A stretch of DNA of 64,000 nt, taken from positions 16,713,101-16,777,100 of the forward strand of contig NC_064037.1 of the NCBI RefSeq assembly GCF_932526225.1, read 5' to 3'. The notes beneath the pieces were generated by a model, which did not search any database, was not told the DNA's origin, and saw only the letters and a list, made by a program, of their open reading frames with translations. Below, in pieces: positions 10,514-22,935 of this stretch. A program made the translations under genes and the position numbers. This stretch comes from Nematostella vectensis. Lineage: Eukaryota; Cnidaria; Anthozoa; Actiniaria; Edwardsiidae. Positions within the stretch are counted from its first letter, which is position 1. Every line of letters starts with the position of its first letter.

Positions 10514-11194
10514 CGAACCACATACGTTAGTAGCAGCGCCTTCCATCTCATAACTCTGACCAACCAAGTCGCATGAGTATCACAAATATCACAGGCAAAA
10601 AGTCATAAGGTAATACAAGAGGGTTTTCTTTTGCCATAAGGTTTCTCCTGTAGCCTTTCTTGACTAAACTGGTTGCACTTCGTGAGTCTTTCCCGCCATT
10701 TCTATATTTTTACTGTTGCGACTCTGTCACACTGTTTTGTCCGCCGTTTTGTCCTACGACAAAAACTGACTTTCCACGTTGTCTCCTGTTTTTCTGGCTT
10801 AGTTTTTTTGTGTTTGAAACTGTACTTTGTGTTTTCACCATAAGCTTAAGTGATATTTTTGATAATTCTTCACTTACAAACAATAATTTATTCAGCTCCG
10901 AAATCAGTCGCCTGTAAATTCTGCGAAGGATTTGCATATTTTTCTGAGCCCTGATTGCGATGCGCTGTTGTTGTGTCAGTCTCACGGTAGGCCAGTCACA
11001 GTTAAGTTGATGACAAAGAGTTAGTGATTGCGGTCGGATTGCGTTGTTCAGGAGTTAGAAAACTTCTGAAAGATATACACCTTGTACAGATTTAGAATGG
11101 ATCTATCTTACGTCACGTTCAATAAAAAGGGAGGGGTAGAGTGAAGAGAAACGCTTCGGATATTCTTATTAAAATCCTACATTATAATTTTTTA
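10514..11194. other. AT-rich sequence without recognised genes
   Basis: A 91-residue basic minus-strand frame (10710-10985) exists but shows no motif or codon pattern that I recognise. Nothing else could be supported in this stretch. Confidence 0.5.
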
Positions 11195-11510
11195 AGAACT
11201 TTGAATACGTTATAGATGTGCTCATCAAACCTTGAGTAGTTATACATAATTTTAGTACTCGTTGGATTGTCTAATGGCTTATGAGCCTCGCTATAATTGT
11301 TTTGTCAGCTTAGCAACCACCTGTGACTATTGTAATGCCGCGCTTTCACGTAGCCCGGTCCCGTGCATATTAATTGCTCGAATATTGGACAACATGCAAA
11401 AATTATTGCTCGAATTCTGATAGTTTTCCATGCTTTGAACGACGATTTGGCTTGGGTTTTCGACAGAATTAAGCAAAAAGTAAGACAAATAGTTCCATTC
11501 CCAAATGTTC
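11195..11510. repeat. Paralogous empty target site for Gypsy-A
   Basis: This segment is the uninterrupted counterpart of 1-123 plus 10321-10513. A single GCAAC at 11313-11317 sits where Gypsy-A is flanked by two copies. It confirms the exact insertion boundaries and shows that the host duplication predates the insertion or spared one copy. Confidence 0.9.
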
Positions 11511-11974
11511 CTACTCACGGCCATTTGTTATACTTGGTAAAACCGCTCGTTCGCTTTTAGAGCAGAAAATAATTGAGAATTCAGATAATTAGACGTGAAA
11601 TGCACTCTAACGGATTCTGTCTGATATATTTCTGCCGTTTGCATACTTGTCAACCTTGAAATCTAAAAAACCGGGAAATTGCACTTAAAATATAAGAAGT
11701 GTACTGTATAAGAAATTCTTGATAAATTTTCTCGGTGGATTACAGTAAATGTATAGAAAGTTTCGATTTTTTTGCCAGGAGATAAAGGCTAAAAACCTGA
11801 AGTCTCCCGCGAAAACCAGTTGGCATCTAGTTGTCCTCCAAACTACAACGTGGAAACTCCAAGTCCCACGTTCTAGCGAGGACGGGAACGTGAGCGTTGA
11901 AAGCTAGACTATCCTTGTTCGCTATGTTGTTCGCTATACTTGTTGGTAGTACAAAAACAAGTAAATTCTATTAA

Positions 11975-12728
11975 AACTAGTTTAAAATTGAGCGAAAAGC
12001 ATAAGCTTTTATGGCCGGACCCTAAGTAAGTGAAGACGTGCTTGGCCCCTTCAGTTTATTAAAAGAAATTGTATGTAAAGCATTTTTAAAAAAAATGAAA
12101 ACATTTCAACACTTATAATGAATGAACCACACATGGGCAAAATCCTTGCGCTCATTTTTAGAAAGAACGAGTAACAGATTATGTTTTGTTGTTACGGCGA
12201 CTTTGTGGGGAAATTACCAATTCAATTTTTCGATTTTGTTTTTGCAATATAGCACTGTTTACACATGTTTTTGATAAAGTTTACTTAGTGTTTAAGACTA
12301 AATATAAAAAGGAATGTATTTCGAACACTAGGAAAATGTAGCCGTGCTTGCCCGATGGGTTTCGAGGTTCGTTTGGCAGGCATATGTTGTTCGCTGTGCC
12401 CTTCAGTGAATCTTTACATATCCTGAACTCGCGAAACCTTTCTACCAATGCCATGAGAATTCTTAGCTTGCAATGAATTAGTTTTTGTTTACTTAACTGC
12501 CATGGCGTAGGACTAGAGTCCGGAACTAATAAATAATATATAGAGCTCCAAACGACCAAGTCTTTGCTTATTTTCGCTTGATAATTAAACAAATATTATA
12601 ATATTTCTGTTTTTGACGACATCAACGATTTCACAGATAAAAGCAACAAATTGTTATACCCCCTTTCCCCCACCCTTGACATCTACATGACACATAACAA
12701 GTTTAGTTGTCATACGATGTTTCGGATT
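11975..12728. other. Copy-A-specific spacer, no gene seen
   Basis: AT-rich sequence absent from copy B. A 103-codon minus-strand frame (12281-12592) has no recognisable features. This is the interval replaced by the 24-kb insert in copy B. Confidence 0.5.
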
Positions 12729-13210
12729 CAGGGAAGTTTTACTTTCAGTGACGTCATCGATGACGTCACGTGACCATCTCATAGCACCCCAACATACATG
12801 ACATCTACCGAGTTTGGTTGTCATATGACCTTTTTTTTTTATAAATATTTTCTATTTTGATGACGTCAGCATATTTTTGCTTCTAGTGACATCATCGATG
12901 ACATCACAAATCATCATATTTTTCTCCTTGACACAAACATGACACCTGCCAAGTTTGGTTGTGAAACAATGTTTCTTTCAAGAGATATGAACGTTTTTGC
13001 TTTTAATCACGTTTTAAGTGAGGTCATCGATGACGTCACAATCACGTGACTATATTGTTGAGCCCATATTGACACATACATGACACATAATAAGTTTAGT
13101 TGTCATATGATGTTTCGTTTAGGAGATATGAATATAGATATATATCGGGATAGTTTTTCATCGAAGACGTCACGCATCACGTGACCTTATCTTGGCACCG
13201 CGCTTGACAG
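12640..13210. repeat. Diverged repeats with CRE-like palindromes
   Basis: A unit of roughly 130-150 bp recurs about four times. It pairs an ACATGACACCTGCCAAGTTTGG-like phrase with TTGTCATATGATGTTTC and GATGACGTCA. A perfect 22-bp palindrome containing two TGACGTCA cores lies at 12748-12769. Further TGACGTCA or GATGACATCA copies occur nearby and again after the MITE (13770-13815). TGACGTCA is the CREB/ATF consensus, but promoter function is not shown. Copy B carries the same array from 56525. Confidence 0.8.
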
Positions 13211-13221
13211 ATACATGGCAC

Positions 13222-13700
13222 CAGGGGCTCATAAGTAGGGGCAATCAACTTCCTCACATTCTTGTATTATATAGGTGTCACGGCGTTTCCTAGGATCAGG
13301 CTATTTTTAGACGCGCGGATTAGCCAATCAGATGCGACCGTAGTGCTTACGTTTTGGCTGAGCTAAACTGCACGCGCAGTCTCAGACAAAAAGCTATGTT
13401 TTCTCTTCGGTACTTTGACTTTTGTTGCTCTCTTCTTCAATGATGAATCCAGTTTTACCTACGAATTTAAATTCTGGCATGCAATTCTTTTGTTGAACAA
13501 ACAAAACCGACGGTGATGGACAAATAAATATTCTTCCTAACTGAAATTTGCGCGTACAGCCTCACGTCACTAGCGAGCGCGACCAACGTCAACGTAGCTG
13601 ATTGGCCCGTTTGTGCGCACGCGTCTAAAAATAGCCTGATCCTAGGAAACGCCGTGACACTTATATAATGCAGATGATTGCCCCTACTTATGAGCCCCTG
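13222..13700. mobile_element. 479-bp foldback MITE with hAT-like target duplication (copy A)
   Basis: The ends are CAGGGGCTCATAAG and CTTATGAGCCCCTG, and inverted similarity extends over roughly 100 bp (including CCTAGGATCAGGCTATTTTT and its complement). The direct flank ATGGCAC occurs at 13215-13221 and 13701-13707. A target duplication of 7-8 bp and CAGGG termini fit a nonautonomous hAT element. No transposase is encoded. It is also present in copy B, so it predates the duplication. Confidence 0.85.
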
Positions 13701-14505
13701 ATGGCACCTACACCAAGCTTGGTTGTTATACAATGTTTCTTTCACGAGATATGAATGTTTTTATTTTTATTTTGATGACGTCAGCATGTTTTGCTTCTAG
13801 TGACGTCATCGATGAGAAATCGTCACATAAAGAAAACGTTGTCGGTTTTGGGGTCTGGAACCTAGAAATCTTAGTTTCTTTTTAGAGAACTTCTCCATTG
13901 ACTAAAGATGGTCATAGTCACTGTTTTTTTTTTCTGATTACAAGTCTTAAAATTTACAAAGCACCTGTGGTACGACAGCCTTGAAAAGGACAACGAATCA
14001 TGCAGTTCTTACATGTAAAGGATATATAAGTTTCCTTATATGGAAGTGACCGCGTTTGGCAAAAAAACGACAATTTATGGCTAAATTTTCTTGATATGCA
14101 AATCACGTGACCACAGTCCTGCAACTCCATTGGCACATACATGGCACCTGCCAAGTTTGGTTGTCGGACGGACGGACATCGCGTCACAAAAACTCGAGTC
14201 GATGGGTTACCAATTTTTGTCACCATATTTGTTTTAAATACCAATTTTTCTTAGGTATTGGGCTCCGCTAACGCGGCGCTTGGGAGCTAAGCTAATAAAA
14301 AAAGTAATAAATAAGAGATAAAGTTGATAACCTAGGCAAGGTGGCCGCTGTGCTTGAATTATCCCTCGTAAATGTTTATAGGTAAATCTTTGCCTTTAAA
14401 AAAACCGTCGGCGGGATGAACGTTTTAAAACCCACTCGTGACTAGGCCTTTCCATATTAAAATTTTACTCATGTTATCGACTGTTTATTCCTAAGTGTCA
14501 ACACT

Positions 14506-17500
14506 ATGGCCAAGACCGAGACAGCAGACCCGTTCCGACAACGTAATCTGGTAAGAGAATTTCTTGGAATTTCTAAATTCTAACGGATTTGATATCTGAA
14601 GGATCGCTAACGAAATACCCCATAAAAACCAAAGCCAAGCCAAATTCTCCAAAAAAGCAACAACAAACAAGTAGCCTTGACTAAAAGACACTGAGAAAAA
14701 CAGCTGGCAAAGCCAAATGGCCGAAAAAATATCGAGCAGGGAAAAATCTGTTACCTTCCAGTCAGATACCAAATGACCGGTGCCCGAATTAGACAGCGCG
14801 ATTACGTCGTATGTGACTTGCCCGCAACCCGCCTACAGCTCGAGTCGTCGAGTGTTAAATCAGCCTACGACTCCGCTACGACGTTCGGCTACGAAGGTGG
14901 TAGTGTGTAATCAGGCCCGTAGCCAGGATATTGAGCGGGGGGTTCGTATTTAGCGGACCTTTTTCACTTAGGTAGCTTGCCCAAGCCCGCAGTGGTACTA
15001 AATTTTCCTTTATTAGAGCGGACCTTCCAGTCGAGTGGGGCGGTTCTTTCCAAACCCCCGAACCCTCCATGGCTAATACAGGGCTAAACATGTCGTAGAC
15101 AGGTCGCATACGACTAAATCGTGCTATCTTATTTAGCCTTTATAGTTCTAGACTTCGGATTTCAAAGTTATAACCAGTAAAACCTCTCTATGACAGCGCC
15201 TATACACCTATTTCAAACCGGTAGCACTCGGAGAATTCATATGTATCGTAATCCGCAGTGCTTCACGGGTATCAAATAAATAAGCAAATAAGCGCAAATA
15301 AAGGAAATCGAGGCTTTAAAGGCTGTAAAATTGTTGTTCACGTTCCTATACACATTCATATGGCTTTCAGATACCAGGATTCAGCCATTTATACGCTACC
15401 CATGGAGCACTGCGGGCTACGATACATCGATTTCCGAGTGGCACGTTATTTGAAATAGGTGTATAATCAACCACTCGATCAACCATCCCTTTCTCACCAC
15501 TGCTTGTTTTTCGACCAGGTTTATTTCTAGTTGTTTAAATCTAACAAACAGAATAAGACTCAGGGCGGATCTAGGTTATTTTCCGAGGAGGCTACAAAAC
15601 GTGGCCAAACGCAAAAAACAGTGACATAATGTTTCACAGTGGCTCAATTTATTAAAGTTGTCTGCTTCTAAGCAAAGAATAATTTTGCTGAACCAAAGGT
15701 TTTGCCCACTAGAAAAGGAAACAACGCCGGCTTTTTCGCTACTCGCTATCTATGGCTCTCTGTTTAGTGGCCAACGAGCATGAGACCTCTCGGACGGCTC
15801 GCTGGCCATACTAAATAGAATGGCGTTCAAGGCTCTGGAACCAGGGTATAGTGAGTACTGGAGCCAATTAAATTGCGAGATTTGTGATGGTATGTGAGTG
15901 GATTTATACTAAACAAATATAGGATACTTTGAACTCACTAGGCTGGCGATTTATTGGATTATTTGAATAAATTGGAAACTGTCGGGCATTTAGTCCATTG
16001 AAGACCTGTCCCGTGGTACAGCGGTTTACTGTACTGCACACGAGTAACTCACGTTATTATGTCTTCTAGCGGGCAGGTTTCATTGGACTGGTCTTAATCG
16101 GAGGGACCTCGCTGATCTTTGTTTTGTTTATCTCTACGAAAACGAACCAAATTTCAAAGCTATCTTACATACTTGACGGTAAGCATTCAAGAGCCGCGCA
16201 GATGGAAATTTGGGAAGCTTTCTTTTATTCCTGATGCCCTATATTCTTTAAACTTCCCCTAATCACCCCCTCCCCCTTCTTCAAGTGCTTATTTACCCCT
16301 ATAAAATCAAGCTATGCAAACAATACAATATATTCTGTTACCTTTTGCTTTTTTTAATTCATTTTACGACTATAACACTGATAACTTGAATTTATGTTTG
16401 TGTTTCAGACATTAGCACTTCTAATTCTTCTGGTAGGTCTCGTTTTATTCGTTATGAGAATTGGGCGATGGATAACAATTTTTTAATCTCCTGAGCGGTC
16501 AAATCAAAATGATGATTCCATTTGTTTTCAGCTGGGGGTTTTCAACGGATCTTCTCTGTTAAAGATTCTGACGAGAGCTCTTTATCTTTATACTCTGGTG
16601 AGTGATAATACACCATTCTTTATGGTCTCCCAAGGAAAAGTTTAGAAGTCCGCTAGTAAGGCCTAACAGGATTGGCTAGATTACCCTCATTGTTCTATTG
16701 TATTCTTGTTCTTCGTCTGTGTTGCATTAATCCACAGGGGGGCCTGGGCCTGGGCCCCCCTTTTAGCAGCCAAAAATACAGTAAATGTATGAGACATTAT
16801 CTAAAATACAGGAGAAAATACCTTGAAAGAGCCTTTTGGGCCCCCTCCTTTTTAAAAATCCTGGCTACGCCGCTGATCCAATGTGGTGAAACTTTCGATA
16901 GCTTCTTTAGATATGGTGGGGCTTATACGCGAACAAAATCTGTTTTTGCTAATAACTCCCAAAGAGAAATAGCTATGATCACCAAACTTAGCAACTACAA
17001 CATTGATGTCGGTCTGAGATTATTTCATATAATGTTGCCATGGCAAACCATATTAAGGAGGCTTAAGGCCCAATTTGCAATTTTTGCGTTCAAGCAAAAA
17101 TGGGAAATACACAACGACGATGGAGAAATCCATTTAAAAATGGTATATTAATTGTATATCAATAAAAATGGTATATTAATCGTCATGAAATTCCCCACAT
17201 CATGCTCTCTTTTAATCGTGTCCAGCGTCACGTGACCGTGAGAACCGTTGAAACCGTTTGTATTTCAGCTAATGTTGTGGGTGGACAGCCTTAAAAGAGG
17301 CAGTATGATATGAAGACTACTATAAGGATTGAAAATATGCATTTACATTCGAAATCCACTATGCTTCTGTATTCCCCATTTTCCATTGAAAGTAGAAATC
17401 GAAAAATTACGCTCGAGCCACCTTAAATCGGTTGCCATAGTAACAAAATTTGTCAAAATGTTGAGACCCATGTGAATAAAGTGCTAGCCAAGTTTGGTTT

Positions 17501-20500
17501 CATTAGCACCTTGTGAGATATTGATGAAAATGTGTTTTTCAACGTATAAGCCTGTAAGTCAGGCATTAATATACCTGAGAAGTAGAAATTGTACCTTTTT
17601 TCATTCAAGTAACAAGCGAGCTCTACCTAAAATGCAATCACTTTTGCGGTGGTTTCCTCCCAATGAAAGGTCTCTGAAAAGGTTCCTTCAAGATTGGAAA
17701 AGTTTGTGGATAGGACTTGTTTTTATTGTAAGGCCAGATATGTGAATTAAGAACGTCTCAAGCCGACATGTAAAATAATTGCTACCTCTGGCGCACAAAT
17801 AAATCAGACAACAACCGGGGCATGGTTCCTAGAAAGCAGGTTTTGCCTGTTAGCGTTAACCCAGGGATTAGCATGGTTATGGTTAACCCTGGATTAGCAT
17901 TAACCTGCTTTCTAGCAAACAAGGCTAGACCACTAAATGTACCACTGCTCGAGCTGTCTTACATTGTCAGATAGGAATTTTTATTCACTTTCCATACTTC
18001 AAAGTTGAGCGGTGTCGTAGCATAATAACCGGGATGCTTCACCAACTTTTTCCAGATGCAGGTCTTCCTAGTGTGGGATCCTTTTCTAAGTCTTATCATC
18101 ATTGGATAAAAGTTCTATGAATTTTTCTCTTTTCAGATGGGGTTCTCCTGTCCGCTTCCTTTTTAGCGAATAATCCGAATGGGACCTATCCCGATAAGTC
18201 ACCTTGTTACTACACTCGACTTCGGAAAGCTCCCAAGAAACCTGACGAATCGGCCTCTAATGACCAGAAGACAGCGAAATGCCGTAAACACGAGTGAGTC
18301 AACGGCAATGTTTTGAAACGGGGCAGACCATAACATGAATACATTTTCGGGTGGTTGTAGGAGGTTGTGTGGGGCAAACAATTCTGGAAATTCTGGGAAG
18401 AGTGGCAAGTTTAGAATAAATAAGGAAAGTAAGTATGGAAAGTATAAATTAGGAAAAATAAGGACAACTTGACCATCTTGGGGATCTTTGCGGTGCTAAG
18501 GGCCTGTGAGGGCAGGCAAAGCGACAAAAAGTTTAAACAAGATGCCCAAATTATCTGAGAATTCCATACTCTCAAAAAGAACAAAGGTGACCTTGGGGAG
18601 GAAGGGACAATGTCCTCGAAGCAACGGATGGGTAAGAAGTATATTTTTATCCCATATTATTTTGCCTTCAGACCAAGTGCAAAATCATGTGAGGAAGCCA
18701 ACAAATATTTCAATAATCCTAACTACGACCCCCTACCCAGAAGATGCAGCACGAAGAATAACGAAGATATCTGCCAGGTCATAAGCAACAGCAGCAGGGA
18801 GTTGCCAGACTTCAAATGTGACGTCACAGTATGCGGGGGGTCCCTTGTTTCTATCACAAAGGTCGATGCGAAGACGGGTCTGGTGGCTTCCTGGCAAGAT
18901 ATGGACCCTTTCGATGTCAATAAAGTCAAGGAAATGGCAAAAAAGGCTCTGGATGAGGGGTTCTCCTTCGTGTTTCTCCGTTGCAGTGGGTTTCAACAAG
19001 TGCTGATGTTCCCACCTAAGCGAATACAGCCAACAGTCCCTTTGAAAAAGAGAATTAATATTAATATAGTCGTGGTTGACTCTGTCGCAAGGACGCACTT
19101 TTTCCGGGCTATGAAAAGATCTGTGTCTGCCATGCGGGAGATTATTTATGACGACACCATTCCGGCAACTGTACTGGACTTTGAGTTTTTCCAGGGAATC
19201 AGCATGCATACCTTTGATAACATCCGACCGCTGTTTTCAGGCGTCACGAAAGGTAAGCGAAATTAAGAACATCCGGGATCATTCAAAGTGTGGACATTGC
19301 ATTAACTACCTCCCACAGGCCATCAGGATTCATACCTGTTTATAAAGTCCTTGGATGTATGCAGAAACAATCAGCAAGGGTTGTTTAGATTGACTGGAAC
19401 AGACCGTCTCATCTTTATTGTTATTTATGTTACTATCATTTACTCCAATCCTTAACGTTGCCTTGAACCCTTCTTGACATACAACAACTGCCTGCCACCA
19501 CCCTTGCCATGCCCTCCCTTGCCCTTATCACCATTCATTCTTTCTTCCTTACTTGAATCTACCACAGATCTCATAGAAGTTTTCGCTTCCAGGAAATGAT
19601 CATTTCAGCAACGTGGCTTACACCGCGCTCCACCCTTTGGGCATTGACGTGTTGTACGGCCATTACAAGAAGCACGGGTACCAGACGATGTTCCAGGAAG
19701 ACCTGTGCTGGCAAGACTCGTGGGGAATCATGCTGAACAACTTGCAGCAGCATGCCTCAGGACAGGCAAAGTATGTGAGATAGTGATGTGTCATCATCCA
19801 AATTGATTAGAATAGAATACACCGATTATTGTAGAATAAGCTGTTACAAAACAAAGGAACTGCCTATTTGACTTTGTTCAAAACACAAAAGTTGACAACT
19901 GCAACAACTTGACTCTTTTCAGAACTCACAACATTGGCAACTGCAACAACTTGACTCTTTTCAGAGCACACGAAGTTGAAAACTGAACTCCGTCTAATAC
20001 ACACATCGTTGACAACTGCAACAAATGTACTTGTTTAGAACACACAAATTGACAACTCCAACAACTGGACTTTGTGCAGAACACGCAAACTTGACAACTG
20101 AACTCTAAAAAATGTCCCAACATCTGGGCTTAGTCATAAAAAAACGCTTTAAATAAAAGAAACAGAACTACAGAATAGTTGCTAATCGGCTTTCTTCTGA
20201 AAAAACTGTGCTATTATAGGTGGTCTGACTTCCAAGATGTCGTCAGAAAACACAACGTAGATCACTTCGGCCTAACGCATTTCAGCTGCCTTGTTTTGAG
20301 GGGGTACGGTCGCACAAATCCCTACGACTACCCATCAGAAATCTGCTTTAATGGTCTACATTACAGCAAGTACTTCTTCCGGTACATCGCTCTCCTGACA
20401 CGCGAGATTACACAAGACCCAAACGCGGCCCCTCTGATCTCGTACCAGCACTTCAACACGGGGCATACTCCCACAGGGACGCGCGTCACTAACGATGACG

Positions 20501-22935
20501 AGCCGTTAGCGCAGTTTCTTAACGCAATGGCGAACGACCCGAACACGCTCACGATAGTGCTTTCGGATCACGGGCACACGCGCACGTCATACGCAAGCAC
20601 AGACGAAGGCCAAAACGAGCTATACAGTCCATTCCTTTTTATGGTACTGCCCAATCACGTAGCTTCTTTACTTGGGAAACAGAGAGTTGAGGCTTTAGTA
20701 AAGAACCAACAACGGATCTTCACAACATTAGACTTGCATAAAGCGCTGATGTCCCTTCACAGTACGGATAAGCCATCAAGTGATTATAAACAAGCGGGGA
20801 TATTTGCTAAGATCCCTGCGGACAGGACGTGCTCTGATCTACCGTTGTCGCCGTTGGCGCGCTGTCGCTGCGAAGGCTGGGACGAGACGGCTGAGGAGAA
20901 CTCGCCACGGATCAAATGGCTGGCGGAGTTTGCAGTAGGCACGCTCAATGACCTCATACAAGAGCAGTACGTGAAAGGTCAGTATAACAAGTCCAAAATA
21001 AAATATCTCGTATGCATCATGTATGACGGATTGTTAAGTAAACCGGCGTGGCCCACGGAAAACTGGTGACACTACCATTTTGAGTGATAGCTTACGTCTG
21101 TCCTTTAACCTATTGACTCCTGGCTTTTTTCTAGCTGAATTTACAAAAAAACAGACTGAAAACAGATACCCCCCCTATTCTGAGTTTTATACATCCCGTC
21201 AAAGTAAAACACAGCTGCACCTAGTCAGCGGTATCCAAGCTTTCCAACAGTGCTTTGCGGTCCCCACTTTTAATCCTTCGTCGTTGTGCTGAAGCCAGCA
21301 CAAGTTGATGGTTGCTTGTATTTTTCATCAAAAATACAGCTATGAGCATATTAGGAGAGTGTCTCAGGACATCATTAAGTCTTTTGGGGCATAATTGAGT
21401 GCTTTGCTTATGGATATTTGCAAACAAAGGTGGATTCATGATGATTTTTTTCTTGTTTGGCTTTGCCTGGATGAGAAAATAATTTTCTAATGAATCACCA
21501 CAGCTCTCCTAAATGCTGTCTTTTCTGAAACCAAATTGATTCCAAAATTGTTTACACTGCTGTTCTGGGTCTGTATGACCTGGAATTGATTTGTTTGGCT
21601 TCGGGGTGAAAAGACTTATATAAAAACCATCTGACTTTGGGGAGAGGAGTGTTGACTGGCCCTCCCCTCGTGAATTTTCCCCTGCATCTCCCAGAATGCT
21701 TTGCAATACGTAAAGACATCTTCGTGGTTGTACAATCCTTCAAGGAGTGGACATTGTGTTTTGAGGCCATAGAAATGTACCTGGATGATCAGAATAAAGG
21801 TATCAATTTGTGTCTTGAGCTGTGTTTGCTGATCTCTCTCCCTTGATTCTGCTTTTCTCTCCTTGTTCGATTTGAGATTTGTCAAGGAACCTGTGCTATT
21901 ATTTGGCTTAAGAGTAGATACCAACACCTTGGTTGGATGCATATCTGCAAGACCATTTATCCCTTAGACTGATGCCTGAGTATCTTCATCTTGTTGTGTT
22001 TATTTTGCATTTATGAATTTTTTGGGTTGTGGGTACTTCCCAAAGCCGGTACAGGCCGGTTGAGGGGTCAGTGTGTTAATGGCGGGTTGTTTACTAAGCC
22101 GTGGCCCACGGAAATCTCGTAGCACGACCCTTTTAATTGATAGCTTCCGTCTATCCCTTAATGGCGGGTTGTTGAGTAAACTTTGGCACACGGAAAACGC
22201 GTCCTGTGGCCCCTTTTATTGATAGTTTCCGTCTATCCCCAATGACGGATTGTTGACTAACCCGTGGCCCAAGACAAACTCTTGACAGAGACTCGTTCAC
22301 TTTTTTCACCAGGCCTATCCGACGCTCAGTCAATCCCGGGAAACTGCGTGCGCCTGCTTGGCAAATCCTTTTCTTCCATCAGACAAAGAAGTAAAGGCAA
22401 AAGCAAAGTGACCACATTCGACCTTCACGTGACTGCGCATGCCTCGGTACCGCTGACCGAAGACGAAGTATTCAAGGTCGCAGTTTCACATGGTGACGGA
22501 GTATACCCGGCGCTGAAATCTTACTCCAGACATTCACTGTACAACAAATTCAAGAACTGCGCCGACAAACAGGTCGACCTTAAGCTTTGTATCTGTTCCA
22601 ACAAACCAAGAACCTCCAATACATCACAATATATGAACGAAGTTATTTCCTCCAATGTCTTTGGATCGAAATCAGAAGTGAAGGATATCAGTGGAGGCTG
22701 TGTTTTCTTGATAACGCGTTCTCACGATGGTTTGACCTTGGTGTACGAGGTCGCAAACTTGTGTCCTGTTAAAAAGCAAATAGTTTTTGAAGGCTCGGAC
22801 TATTATGTAGATATTTCCATGAAGCTGCCAAGGACCATAGACGCTGAACCGAACACCGTGCATTTTGTGATATCCGGAGTGCGTAGAATTATGGCATTAA
22901 GCTATTTAGAATTTAAGACTCGTGTTGTTCGATAA
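14506..22935 (+). CDS. DUF229-family, sulfatase-like type II membrane protein (9 exons)
   Basis: Exons: 14506-14550, 16070-16178, 16409-16432, 16532-16597, 18137-18293, 18672-19252, 19593-19770, 20220-20977, 22313-22935. All junctions have AG/GT and all phases agree, giving 846 residues and a TAA. Residues about 16-35 form a hydrophobic segment after a short basic cytosolic N terminus (type II topology). Exon 6 has the DUF229/alkaline-phosphatase-superfamily signature NIVVVDSVARTHFFRA and FEFFQGISMHTFDNIRPLFSG. Exon 8 has LISYQHFNTGHTPTG and TIVLSDHGHTRTSYA, typical metal-site segments. The family is large in invertebrates and its substrate is unknown. The gene appears intact. Exons 1-4 lie in the segmental duplication. 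Confidence 0.9.
16732..16878. repeat. Short interspersed repeat with GTAGCCAGG-type ends (copy A)
   Basis: A G/C-run inverted pair (GGGGGGCCTGGG ... GGGCCCCCTCC) is followed by AAAATCCTGGCTACGCCGCTG, a phrase recurring at element ends in many genomes. It lies in intron 4 of the DUF229 gene and has a counterpart at 60870-61016 in copy B. The exact ends are uncertain. Confidence 0.5.
17072..18136. other. Intron 4 of the DUF229 gene, remainder
   Basis: Unique AT-rich intronic sequence after the end of the duplication. It includes a short inverted phrase CCTGCTTTCTAG / CTAGAAAGCAGG with TTAACCCAGGGATTAGCA-like repeats near 17830-17920. No coding signal was seen. Confidence 0.5.
19870..20110. repeat. 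Minisatellite in intron 7 of the DUF229 gene
   Basis: About six diverged copies of a roughly 42-bp unit recur in tandem, with the core TTGACAACTGCAACAACTTG and GAACACACAAA. No function is evident. Confidence 0.8.
21020..22270. repeat. Diverged ~80-bp repeats in intron 8 of the DUF229 gene
   Basis: Copies at about 21022-21108, 22077-22155, 22160-22240 and 22241-22270 share TGGCGGGTTGTTGACTAA, GTGGCCCACGGAAA and TTGATAGTTTCCGTCTATCC. The last three are adjacent; the first lies just past the splice donor of exon 8. The rest of the intron shows nothing else. Confidence 0.75.

Larger units (their letters stand above)
11562..17071. repeat. Segmental duplication, copy A (contiguous)
   Basis: Sequence from 11562 to about 11974 matches 31713-32132, and 12729-17071 matches 56506-61208, at high identity with small indels. 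It contains the CRE-like repeats, a MITE and exons 1-4 of the DUF229 gene. About 755 bp of copy A (11975-12728) has no counterpart in copy B, where the Polinton-containing insert lies instead. Copy B also has roughly 380 bp (59466-59847) not present in copy A near 15690. Confidence 0.9.

Noticed and set aside
10710-10985. 91-codon basic minus-strand frame
   Set aside because: No motif, no homologous copy and no neighbouring signals; probably chance.
13954-14244. 96-codon minus-strand frame near the CRE-like repeats
   Set aside because: It overlaps the repeated GACACCTGCCAAGTTTGG units and lacks protein features.
14876-15109. Conserved minus-strand frame, also at 58650-58883
   Set aside because: Conservation follows from the segmental duplication; it lies in intron 1 of the DUF229 gene and has no motifs.
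16672-17151. 159-codon plus-strand frame in intron 4
   Set aside because: It reads through an interspersed repeat; the copy-B version is the same only because of the duplication.
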